7,168 nt of DNA from an uncultured Neisseriaceae bacterium (GTDB lineage: Bacteria > Pseudomonadota > Gammaproteobacteria > Burkholderiales > UBA11063). Shown here in pieces: positions 1 to 6,071 of the stretch. Position 1 is the stretch's first letter, and every line of letters starts with the position of its first letter. The notes below the pieces were generated by a model that ran no database searches, was not told where the DNA came from, and saw nothing but the letters and a program-made list of their open reading frames with translations. The translations under genes and the position numbers were made by a program. The DNA lies in NCBI GenBank assembly GCA_937952895.1, contig CALFYC010000076.1:1-7168 (forward strand), in the 5' to 3' direction.

Positions 1-20
1 GACGTGTGCTCTTCCGATCT
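1..20. other. Illumina TruSeq adapter remnant (not genomic)
   Basis: The first 20 bases match the end of the Illumina TruSeq index-side adapter; read on the minus strand they begin AGATCGGAAGAGC, the standard adapter-trimming sequence. The match is exact over all 20 bases and stops where the coaD reading frame stops making sense. Before it the translation reads IIRGVRNTT, as expected for CoaD; after it the codons no longer fit the family. I infer that the assembled contig ends in untrimmed adapter and that this stretch should be masked. Confidence 0.96.
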
Positions 21-303
21 CAGTAGTATTTCTAACCCCACGAATAATAAAGTTTGCTCCAACTCTTTTGGCATAATTGACTAATAATTCGTGCCTAAAG
101 CTAGTAATTTCGATATGAGTAATATCCTTAGTGACTTCTTTTAACATATCTATACGATCTTTTACTGAGAAACTATATTTTTTTTTATAGTTATCACCAA
201 TTGCAACAATCACTTTATCAAAAACCATTGCAGATTTTTCAATCATCCATAAATGACCATTCGTTACTGGATCAAAACTACCTGCATAAACAGCAGTTTT
301 CAT
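21..303 (-). CDS. coaD: Phosphopantetheine adenylyltransferase, N-terminal 94 codons (cut by adapter)
   Basis: CoaD transfers AMP from ATP to 4'-phosphopantetheine to give dephospho-CoA, the penultimate step of coenzyme A synthesis in the cytosol. The protein opens MKTAVYAGSFDPVTNGH, containing the nucleotidyltransferase motif T-N-G-H at residues 14-17. K42 and the IIRGVRN stretch with R88 and R91 match conserved substrate-binding positions of the family. The usual length is about 160 residues, so roughly the last 65, including the ISSTxVR motif, are missing. The frame runs into adapter sequence at base 20, so the loss is an assembly edge effect. The ATG at 303 is preferred over an in-frame ATG at 309, because the AGGA ribosome site at 311-314 sits 7 bases from the first but only one base from the second. 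It follows the esterase gene by 9 bases and is probably cotranscribed with it. Confidence 0.95.
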
Positions 304-310
304 ATGCATA

Positions 311-314
311 TCCT
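311..314 (-). promoter_or_regulatory. Ribosome binding site of coaD, overlapping the esterase stop codon
   Basis: On the minus strand AGGA lies 7 bases before the coaD ATG at 303 and shares bases with the TAG stop of the upstream esterase (313-315). This spacing decides the start in favour of 303 over 309, and it suggests that coaD translation is coupled to termination on the esterase. The coupling is inferred from layout only. Confidence 0.6.
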
Positions 315-987
315 ATCTAATACTCAAATCATTTATCCAATTATTAAGATCTGCAACTTGTTCCATTGCCATTTGATGACCTACTGGATATTCATGCCAA
401 TCAATTTGATATCCTTTAAGCTTTAATATGTCCTTAGCAATTACCCCTGCATGATAAGGTACAACTTCATCATTTAGACCATGACTTGCAAAAATTGGTG
501 TTTTTAGATTAACTTGCTGTGATTTTTCAAGGAAAACTTTGGCACTTGGCAAATAACAAGAAAGCGCAATAACAGCACCAAGTTTATATTGAGTTAAAGC
601 CGCTGTAACATAACTCATTACCCCACCTTGAGAAAATCCAGCTAATAAAATCTTATGTGGACTAACGCCATTATCTATCTGCTCTTGAATTAAATTTTCA
701 ATAAGATACATCGATTGATAAATACCTTCTTGATCAATATTATTATCTAAACTTGTAAAATCACGAATATCATACCAACCACGCATTACGTAACCATTAT
801 TAATAGTAATCGGTCTTAATGGTGCATTCGGAAAAATAAACTTTACTGACTTATTAAAATTAAACTCATTTACGATTGGCAAAAAATCATTATAATCAGC
901 ACCAAGTCCGTGTAACCAAATAATTACATAGTCAGCTATTTTATCTTTATTATTAAATCGTTCTATGTATTCAAGTTTATTGGACAT
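313..987 (-). CDS. Alpha/beta-hydrolase carboxylesterase (phospholipase/carboxylesterase family)
   Basis: A 224-residue cytosolic serine hydrolase of the Abhydrolase_2 type (bacterial carboxylesterase II, related to acyl-protein thioesterases). Members cleave short-chain carboxylic or thioesters; the natural substrate here cannot be told from sequence. The oxyanion-loop motif HGLGAD is at residues 26-31, the nucleophile elbow GFSQGG at 117-122 gives Ser119, and the remaining triad members fit Asp173 (GLNDEVVP) and His204 (PVGHQM). There is no signal peptide. Length is normal for the family (about 220). The ATG at 987 lies inside the end of the DUF167 gene, an 11-base overlap, with an AGAAGAG ribosome site upstream; this points to translational coupling. 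It precedes coaD by 9 bases, although I know of no functional link to CoA synthesis. Family assignment is firm; substrate is unknown. Confidence 0.92.
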   Translation of the reverse strand: MSNKLEYIERFNNKDKIADYVIIWLHGLGADYNDFLPIVNEFNFNKSVKFIFPNAPLRPITINNGYVMRGWYDIRDFTSLDNNIDQEGIYQSMYLIENLIQEQIDNGVSPHKILLAGFSQGGVMSYVTAALTQYKLGAVIALSCYLPSAKVFLEKSQQVNLKTPIFASHGLNDEVVPYHAGVIAKDILKLKGYQIDWHEYPVGHQMAMEQVADLNNWINDLSIR

Positions 988-1333
988 TGTATATCTCTTC
1001 TAATCTACTTAATATATTATCATTAATCAAATTAATTATAACGCGTTTAAGTCTAGACTTTTCACCACGCACAATATTGATTTTATTAGCACAAACTCCA
1101 AGCCATAGGCTTAATACACGAATAACTGCATCGTTTGCTCTACTATCTAAAGGTGGGGCTCCAACCTTAATCTTAAGTAACTCACCATGAATTCCAACAA
1201 TTAGCGAAACTCTACTACCTGGTTGGACATATATATCTATTGCGATACTTGAATCATTTATAACAGTAAAATACTTATTTGACACAGTGCAAGTATTTTT
1301 AACTATTGAATTATGATCACTCTGAGCTAGCAT
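977..1333 (-). CDS. DUF167 / YggU family protein
   Basis: A 118-residue protein whose residues about 30-110 form a DUF167 (YggU-like) domain. The family signatures are visible in order: VQPGS (36-40), KVGAPP (56-61), SRAN (64-67) and GEKSRLK (90-96). The family is widespread in bacteria and has solved structures but no settled biochemical role. The N-terminal 25 or so residues go beyond the typical domain (the E. coli protein is about 96 residues). The ATG at 1333 is supported by AGGA at 1344-1347, ten bases upstream and inside the end of murA. A GTG at codon 17 is an alternative start. The gene begins 2 bases after the murA stop and overlaps the esterase start by 11 bases, so it sits within an operon. 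In many proteobacteria yggU lies beside yggT; that gene is not present here. Confidence 0.9.
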   Translation of the reverse strand: MLAQSDHNSIVKNTCTVSNKYFTVINDSSIAIDIYVQPGSRVSLIVGIHGELLKIKVGAPPLDSRANDAVIRVLSLWLGVCANKINIVRGEKSRLKRVIINLINDNILSRLEEIYNVQ

Positions 1334-1335
1334 AA

Positions 1336-2586
1336 CTATTTTATCCTAACAATATCTGCACCAACATTATTAAGTTTTTTTTCAATTTGTTCATAACCAC
1401 GATCTAAATGATATACACGATCTATAATAGTCTCTCCGGTTGCAACCATACCCGCAATTACTAAAGATGCAGAGGCACGTAAATCGGTCGCCATAACTGA
1501 AGCACCAGTCAATTGATCCACGCCTTTAACTATAGCAACATTTCCATCAACTTCTACATTAGCACCCATTCGACATAGTTCAGGAACATGCATATACCGA
1601 TTTTCAAAAATTGTTTCAACTAAACAACCAGTTCCTTCAGCAATACAATTTAATGCCATAAATTGTGCTTGCATATCTGTTGGAAAAGCTGGGTAAGGTA
1701 AAGTTTTAATATCAATAGCTTTAGGGCGGTTTTTCATAGTTACCTGCAGCCAATCAGCACCTTGATCAATTTTAGCTCCAGCTAATCCTAATTTCTCAAT
1801 GATTGCCCCCATCGTATCTGGTCTTGCATGAGTTAATACTAAATCTCCTTGAGTTGCAACAGCAGCTACAGCATATGTTCCAGCTTCAATTCGATCTGCA
1901 ATAATTGAATGATTAGCGCTAGTTAACTTTTCAACTCCATGAATTGTAATAGTGTCTGTACCGATTCCTTCAATTTTCGCGCCCATCTTAATTAAACAAT
2001 TAGCTAAATCAGTAACTTCTGGCTCTCTAGCACAATTTTCTAGTATAGTAGTTCCACGTGCCAATGTTGCTGCCATCATTAAATTTTCAGTGCCCGTAAC
2101 TGTAACTAAATCCATCACAATTCTAGCACCATTTAAGCGATCAGCTTTGGCAATCATATAACCATTTTCAATACTGATTTTAGCCCCCATCAATTCTAAA
2201 CCTTTGATATGCTGGTCAACAGGCCTTGCACCAATAGCACACCCTCCAGGCAAACTAACTTTAGCTTCCCCAAATCTAGCTAATAGTGGACCTAATACTA
2301 GAACTGAAGCACGCATAGTTTTAACTAAATCATAAGGCGCGGTATAACTGTCAATACTCCCACCAAAAATTTGCATTTTACCTGAACTAAATTCTATTTT
2401 AGCACCCATACCCGCGATTAATTTAACTAAAGTTTTGATATCCATTAAAGATGGAACATTATCTAAACTTAAGGTTTCAGGTGTTAAAATTCCAGCACAA
2501 ATAATTGGCAATGCTGCATTTTTTGCTCCAGAAATTTGGATATTACCTTTAAGACCTGTAGAATGCCTAACTCTTAATTTATCCAT
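1336..2586 (-). CDS. murA: UDP-N-acetylglucosamine 1-carboxyvinyltransferase
   Basis: MurA transfers enolpyruvate from phosphoenolpyruvate to UDP-GlcNAc, the first committed step of peptidoglycan synthesis, in the cytosol. At 416 residues it is full length (family about 418). Visible catalytic features are K22-N23 in SGAKNAALP, Cys116 in LPGGCAIGARP (the fosfomycin-reactive cysteine), R121, the GTEN stretch at 165-168, and Asp304 in FPTDMQAQ as the likely general base. Having Cys rather than Asp at position 116 predicts an enzyme of the fosfomycin-sensitive type; other resistance routes cannot be judged. The ATG at 2586 has a good GGAG ribosome site (2595-2598) and overlaps the bolA stop by 8 bases. 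The bolA-murA pairing is conserved across beta- and gammaproteobacteria. Nothing in the gene looks damaged. Confidence 0.98.
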   Translation of the reverse strand: MDKLRVRHSTGLKGNIQISGAKNAALPIICAGILTPETLSLDNVPSLMDIKTLVKLIAGMGAKIEFSSGKMQIFGGSIDSYTAPYDLVKTMRASVLVLGPLLARFGEAKVSLPGGCAIGARPVDQHIKGLELMGAKISIENGYMIAKADRLNGARIVMDLVTVTGTENLMMAATLARGTTILENCAREPEVTDLANCLIKMGAKIEGIGTDTITIHGVEKLTSANHSIIADRIEAGTYAVAAVATQGDLVLTHARPDTMGAIIEKLGLAGAKIDQGADWLQVTMKNRPKAIDIKTLPYPAFPTDMQAQFMALNCIAEGTGCLVETIFENRYMHVPELCRMGANVEVDGNVAIVKGVDQLTGASVMATDLRASASLVIAGMVATGETIIDRVYHLDRGYEQIEKKLNNVGADIVRIK

Positions 2587-2818
2587 TAATATTTCTCCAT
2601 TCGCTAGTGGTATATAATTTCATTGATAATGCATGCACTTCGTCTTGCATCTTATCACCTAAAGCTTTATAAATTAGCCTATGTCGCTCAAGGCGTGATT
2701 TATTTACAAAATTATCACTTACAACTACAGCATCAAAATGACGCCCATCACCTGTTACATCTAAGTAGCTACAGTCTATATGTTGACTAATCATACTGTA
2801 AATCATATCTTCTATCAT
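2579..2818 (-). CDS. ibaG: BolA family protein, IbaG-like
   Basis: A 79-residue small BolA-fold protein. Members partner monothiol glutaredoxins and take part in iron-sulfur cluster handling; in E. coli the murA-linked paralogue is IbaG. The KH-like fold signatures are DVTGDGRHF (20-28), the nucleic-acid-binding-like helix with RHRLIYKALG (46-54), and VHALSMKLYT (61-70). His27, His47 and His62 are candidate metal ligands by analogy with the family. The length is typical for the short IbaG subgroup, shorter than BolA itself (about 105). A purine-rich ribosome site (GGAAGAAAG) precedes the ATG at 2818. The gene starts 20 bases after the ABC permease and its stop lies inside the start of murA. 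IbaG rather than classical BolA is chosen on length and the murA context. Confidence 0.93.
   Translation of the reverse strand: MIEDMIYSMISQHIDCSYLDVTGDGRHFDAVVVSDNFVNKSRLERHRLIYKALGDKMQDEVHALSMKLYTTSEWRNING
2595..2598 (-). promoter_or_regulatory. Ribosome binding site of murA inside the bolA coding sequence
   Basis: GGAG on the minus strand lies 8 bases before the murA ATG and within the last codons of bolA. Together with the 8-base gene overlap it supports the ATG at 2586 and suggests coupled translation of the two genes. Confidence 0.65.
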
Positions 2819-2838
2819 AATTTCTTTCTTCCAAATGG

Positions 2839-3600
2839 TTAGTGCTTCATATTGACCCCACTTCTCATCAATAAATAACCAATAAAATTAATGAGAACGG
2901 CAAATAAACCAACAAACCAAATACTAAAAACCACATCTGAATTAAAGCTATGGATCAAGCCATGCCTAAAACCATCTACCACATATAAAAATGGATCTAA
3001 TTTTGCAATTATTTGTAAACTAGGAATTTTAATATTATCCACATTATAAAAAACTCCTGCCAAATAAACTAGTGGGGTAAATACAAAAGTTTGACTTGCT
3101 GCTAAATGATCAAATTTAGTCGATAATATTCCAGCAATTACTCCAAGCCCACCTGTAATGGCACTCCCAAAAATTAAAAAATAACAAACAGTAGCCCAAG
3201 AATGTGGCCAAGTAAGGTTTCCAAACCATGCAATACATATGAATACAGCCATTCCAGATAAAATTCCACGGATAATACTAGAAATCAAGTAGGCCCCATA
3301 TAATTCTATTGCCGTCAAAGGTGCCATTAATATAAAGACTAAATTTCCTGTATACTTTGATTGAATAATGCTGCTACTTGAATTAGCAAAAGAATTAGAT
3401 AATACTTGTAGCATTACTAATCCAGGGACTAAAAATGTATTATACTCAAATCCAACATTACTACCCTGAGCATGCTGAAATTGACTCCCAAATATTAGTT
3501 GATATAAAAATGCTGTAACCATTGGACCAAAAATAGTCTGGACTGGCACAGTTAAAAATCTATATGTTTCTTTTCTGATCAATACAAAAAATGGAGACAT
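2839..3600 (-). CDS. ABC-2 type transporter permease
   Basis: A 253-residue inner-membrane permease of the ABC-2 exporter family (YadH/NodJ-like). Six hydrophobic segments can be picked out at about residues 18-38, 55-70, 105-127, 137-159, 170-187 and 225-245. The late signature region, LAGVFYNVDNIKIP followed by LDPFLYVVDGFRHG, is typical of the family, which includes exporters of polysaccharides, lipids and drugs. The gene begins 10 bases after the ATPase gene, so the two almost certainly form one exporter. The YadGH-type substrate is not established. Location beside murA, bolA and ftsB hints at an envelope component, but that is inference. The ATG at 3600 has a GAAG ribosome site. Length is normal and there is no sign of damage. 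Confidence 0.93.
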   Translation of the reverse strand: MSPFFVLIRKETYRFLTVPVQTIFGPMVTAFLYQLIFGSQFQHAQGSNVGFEYNTFLVPGLVMLQVLSNSFANSSSSIIQSKYTGNLVFILMAPLTAIELYGAYLISSIIRGILSGMAVFICIAWFGNLTWPHSWATVCYFLIFGSAITGGLGVIAGILSTKFDHLAASQTFVFTPLVYLAGVFYNVDNIKIPSLQIIAKLDPFLYVVDGFRHGLIHSFNSDVVFSIWFVGLFAVLINFIGYLLMRSGVNMKH

Positions 3601-3610
3601 TATTTCTTCT

Positions 3611-4507
3611 TTATCTTTTCAAATAGCTAATAAACACATCTTCCAGATTTGGTTTATTTAGATTTAAGTTTAATATTTTGGCCTCAATGGCATTTAAACA
3701 ATTTAAAACAAATAATAATTGATCATTATTTTCAAGCCTAAGTTGATATGTATTATCTATGCGATTGACTATCATACTTTGTAAATTATCACTAAATTTA
3801 CCATCTTGAGTCTCAATTTCAACAATAGTTGGCAATTGTTCATTTGCACTGATAAAATCTGCTTTGGTTTTTTGCGTAACTAACTTACCCTTATCAATCA
3901 TAATAATTTTGTGACATAATTCCTCAACTTCATCTAGATAATGGCTAGTTAAAAGAATAGTATGACCTTTTTTATTTAATTCTTTAATGAAATCCCATAA
4001 ATTCTTACGAATTTCAACATCAACCCCAGCTGTTGGTTCGTCTAAAATCAACACTTGAGGTTTATGCACCAGGGCTTGTGCAACCATCAAACGACGTTTC
4101 ATACCTCCAGATAGAGCTTTAGTTTTAACATTGGCTTTATCCGATAGATACATACGCTCCATAATTTCATAAATCCATTCTTTATTCTTTTGAACCCCAT
4201 AAAGACCAGATTGAAATTTTAAGGTTTGATACACATTTAGAAATGGATCAAAAGCGATTTCTTGCGGGACAACACCTAAACTTAATTTAGCTAATTTCTC
4301 TTGAGTAATAACATCATATCCTGCAACTTTAATCGTTCCCGAAAAATGATTAATTCCAGATATTGCAGAAATTAATGTGGTTTTACCTGCACCATTAACC
4401 CCTAGAAGTCCAACAAAATCTCCAGCATCGATCTTAAATGAAATATTTTCTAAAGCACTAAATGTGCCATATACTTTGGAAACATTTTCTATTTCTAGAA
4501 TGTACAT
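3611..4507 (-). CDS. ABC transporter ATP-binding protein (YadG-like)
   Basis: A 298-residue ATPase subunit that powers the adjacent ABC-2 permease from the cytosolic face. All nucleotide-binding motifs are intact: Walker A GVNGAGKT (36-43), Q-loop Gln82, ABC signature LSGGM (132-136), Walker B LILDEPT (153-159) and switch His189 in LTSHY. From about residue 220 there is a C-terminal extension of some 75 residues, as in YadG and CcmA-type ATPases, ending in a helix-rich LNLNKPNLEDVF segment common in this subfamily. The ATG at 4507 is preceded by an AGGT ribosome site. The gene begins 17 bases after ftsB and 10 bases before the permease gene. The subfamily assignment is good; the exported substrate is unknown. 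Confidence 0.95.
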   Translation of the reverse strand: MYILEIENVSKVYGTFSALENISFKIDAGDFVGLLGVNGAGKTTLISAISGINHFSGTIKVAGYDVITQEKLAKLSLGVVPQEIAFDPFLNVYQTLKFQSGLYGVQKNKEWIYEIMERMYLSDKANVKTKALSGGMKRRLMVAQALVHKPQVLILDEPTAGVDVEIRKNLWDFIKELNKKGHTILLTSHYLDEVEELCHKIIMIDKGKLVTQKTKADFISANEQLPTIVEIETQDGKFSDNLQSMIVNRIDNTYQLRLENNDQLLFVLNCLNAIEAKILNLNLNKPNLEDVFISYLKR

Positions 4508-4524
4508 TAAAATTACCTATTCTA

Positions 4525-4821
4525 CTATTTGGATTTCTTTATCATATCATTACCTGGGAGTAGTAATAACGTTTCATTTGGTTTGATCAAATTTAATTCA
4601 AATCTTGCTCGTGCCTCTAATGCATCACGCGAACCTTTCAAACTATCAATTCGCACTAATGCCAAATTATTCCGTTCTTTTATTTGTAAATTATTTTGTA
4701 ACTGTCGGCTAATTTGCAGCTTTACTTTTGCATCATCTTCATAACCACCACGCCCATATCTCAATTGAAGTGGAAATAAAATTAAAAGACCAATCAAACA
4801 TAAAAATATTATTTTTTGCAT
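4525..4821 (-). CDS. ftsB: Cell division protein FtsB
   Basis: FtsB is a small bitopic inner-membrane protein that forms a periplasmic coiled coil with FtsL, binds FtsQ, and helps activate the FtsWI septal synthase. This 98-residue protein has the full architecture: a short cytosolic start, one membrane helix at residues 3-20, a coiled-coil stretch at about 30-62, and the diagnostic ALEARARFELNLIKPNE block (67-83), which corresponds to ALEERARNEL..RPGE in E. coli FtsB (103 residues). The ATG at 4821 has only a weak ribosome site. An extended -10 promoter lies about 28 bases upstream, so ftsB is probably the first gene of the unit running through the ABC exporter to murA and coaD. In many proteobacteria ftsB sits next to eno or ispD; its position here is unusual. 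Confidence 0.93.
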   Translation of the reverse strand: MQKIIFLCLIGLLILFPLQLRYGRGGYEDDAKVKLQISRQLQNNLQIKERNNLALVRIDSLKGSRDALEARARFELNLIKPNETLLLLPGNDMIKKSK

Positions 4822-4848
4822 TAGCTATCTCATAAGAAAAACCCAGGT

Positions 4849-4857
4849 ATTATAACA
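4849..4857 (-). promoter_or_regulatory. Candidate extended -10 promoter for the ftsB unit
   Basis: In the 127-base gap before ftsB the minus strand reads TGTTATAAT, a perfect TATAAT hexamer with the TG of an extended -10 element one base upstream. No good -35 hexamer lies at 16-18 bases, which is acceptable for extended -10 promoters. Transcription would start near 4842, leaving a leader of about 20 bases before the ftsB ATG. It is the only strong promoter-like signal facing the genes. No convincing intrinsic terminator separates it from the glycosyltransferase gene, so read-through from upstream is also possible. Confidence 0.5.
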
Positions 4858-4948
4858 TAGTTAGCTAGTTGAATTTATTGACATTTAGCATATTATTTTG
4901 ATATGTAATAAACATTACCTGTTGATTAGATAGTAAATCTTTAGAAAA

Positions 4949-6049
4949 TTAGTAAACTTGACAGCCAATTGGTAGTACTTGAGCTTTTTTAATCGCTTGT
5001 TTAATTTTTGCTAATGCTTGAATATTTGACAATTTTTCTATTTCACAATAAATAACTTTATCAACTAAATTGGTATTATTTAGACCCCTTATTTGTTTAT
5101 CTATCGTTAAATTAGAATCGTTAATTATTATTTCTGATTGAATGATAAGATCATGTTTAATCAATTGCGATACTACTTCAAATTCATCTTCAATTAAATT
5201 TTCATTAGATATCCAAATAAAGTTAGGTAACAAAGTTTGATGATTTATATACTGGATCAGTTTCACCGCATCCTTATGTGAATTAATTTTTACGAATAGC
5301 CCAAGTTTACATTTATGAATTAATTCATATAGCTTAATGTATTTAGAAAAAACCCCAATCGAGTTATAGCAACTAATTATAAAACCTTCATACCCAAATC
5401 TAAAACCACGTTTTAAAAGATAACATTTTAAAAACATCATAAACGCACGAACAGGAATTGAAAATAGTTTGGGGTTTTTACGTCCTAAATTTTGTTTTGC
5501 GTATAAAGAACTATAAAATTGCATTTTATCAATTAATTGAGCTACCGCATCATAAGGGAAATGATAAATAAATCCATCATGAATTCGTTCAATATGTTGA
5601 TTTTTTGTATTCAAACTCTCATGAACGTCACTTTCACTAAATTGTGTTGCAGTTTTATTATATATCCTTGCAACCCAATCATTTTCCCAAGAAGCTCCAT
5701 CAATTTTATAATTGTCATAAAAGTTGTAACGTAATACTTGATATACCGTATTTACAGAGAATTTCATCGATAAGATTTTTTTAGTCAATTCCGGATGAAT
5801 AATTTCATCACAATCAATAGCTAAAATCCAGTCATTGGTTGTATGCTTAGCTGCATTATTTCTAACCTTACCCATGCCACAAAATGGTTCCTGAACAATT
5901 TTCACATTAGGGTAAGCTTTAGCAATTTCAATTGTTCTATCCGTTGAATAATTGTCAAATAAAACTATTTCGTTAAATTTAGTTAATGAATTTAGCACTC
6001 TAACTAAATACTTTTCACCATTTTTAACATTAATAACTATACTTAACAT
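4949..6049 (-). CDS. Family 2 glycosyltransferase, LPS core WaaE/KdtX-like, with C-terminal extension
   Basis: A predicted cytosolic or membrane-associated GT-A fold glycosyltransferase, 366 residues from the ATG chosen here. Residues 2-90 carry the family 2 nucleotide-sugar half: SIVINVKNGEKYL, EIVLFDNYSTDRT and the metal-binding DCDE (79-82). WENDWVARIY (121-130) and DVHESL (141-146) follow, typical of the WaaE/KdtX-like group that adds sugars to the LPS core. That group is usually about 260 residues, so some 110 residues from about 248 on are extra. A TTG at 6079, ten codons upstream, would overlap era by 8 bases; the ATG at 6049 is preferred because homologues begin right at the first strand and GGAT lies 10 bases upstream. 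It follows era closely. Sugar donor and acceptor are unknown. Confidence 0.85.
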   Translation of the reverse strand: MLSIVINVKNGEKYLVRVLNSLTKFNEIVLFDNYSTDRTIEIAKAYPNVKIVQEPFCGMGKVRNNAAKHTTNDWILAIDCDEIIHPELTKKILSMKFSVNTVYQVLRYNFYDNYKIDGASWENDWVARIYNKTATQFSESDVHESLNTKNQHIERIHDGFIYHFPYDAVAQLIDKMQFYSSLYAKQNLGRKNPKLFSIPVRAFMMFLKCYLLKRGFRFGYEGFIISCYNSIGVFSKYIKLYELIHKCKLGLFVKINSHKDAVKLIQYINHQTLLPNFIWISNENLIEDEFEVVSQLIKHDLIIQSEIIINDSNLTIDKQIRGLNNTNLVDKVIYCEIEKLSNIQALAKIKQAIKKAQVLPIGCQVY

Positions 6050-6052
6050 AAT

Positions 6053-6066
6053 TTTGGATATCCAAA
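6053..6066. repeat. Perfect 14-base palindrome between era and the glycosyltransferase
   Basis: TTTGGATATCCAAA reads the same on both strands. It lies between the era stop (6072-6074) and the ATG at 6049, and it contains the GGAT proposed as the ribosome site. With no loop it is more likely a protein-binding site or chance than a stable hairpin. Confidence 0.4.
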
Positions 6067-6071
6067 TAGGT

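Noticed and set aside
178..186. Nine-T run (A9 in the coding sense) in coaD
   Set aside because: It encodes Lys-Lys-Lys at a position where CoaD is lysine-rich, and A-runs of this length are ordinary in an AT-rich genome.
21..303. coaD as a pseudogene
   Set aside because: The truncation coincides exactly with adapter sequence, and all 94 visible codons are intact, so there is no evidence of gene decay.
987..1190. Plus-strand open frame of 67 codons
   Set aside because: It lies antisense to the well-supported DUF167 gene, has no family resemblance, and looks like a shadow frame. The same applies to the plus-strand frames at 1952-2161, 2435-2617, 4377-4586, 4529-4744 and 5537-5734.
4878..4907. 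Plus-strand promoter-like pair TTGACA, an 18-base spacer and TATGTA
   Set aside because: It faces away from ftsB and into the 3' end of the glycosyltransferase, with no plus-strand gene to serve. The -10 match is weak and such pairs are common by chance in AT-rich DNA. An antisense transcript cannot be excluded.
4905..4918. Possible hairpin GTAAT-AAAC-ATTAC as a terminator after the glycosyltransferase
   Set aside because: The stem is only five mostly A-T pairs and no T-run follows in the minus direction, so it is not a credible intrinsic terminator.
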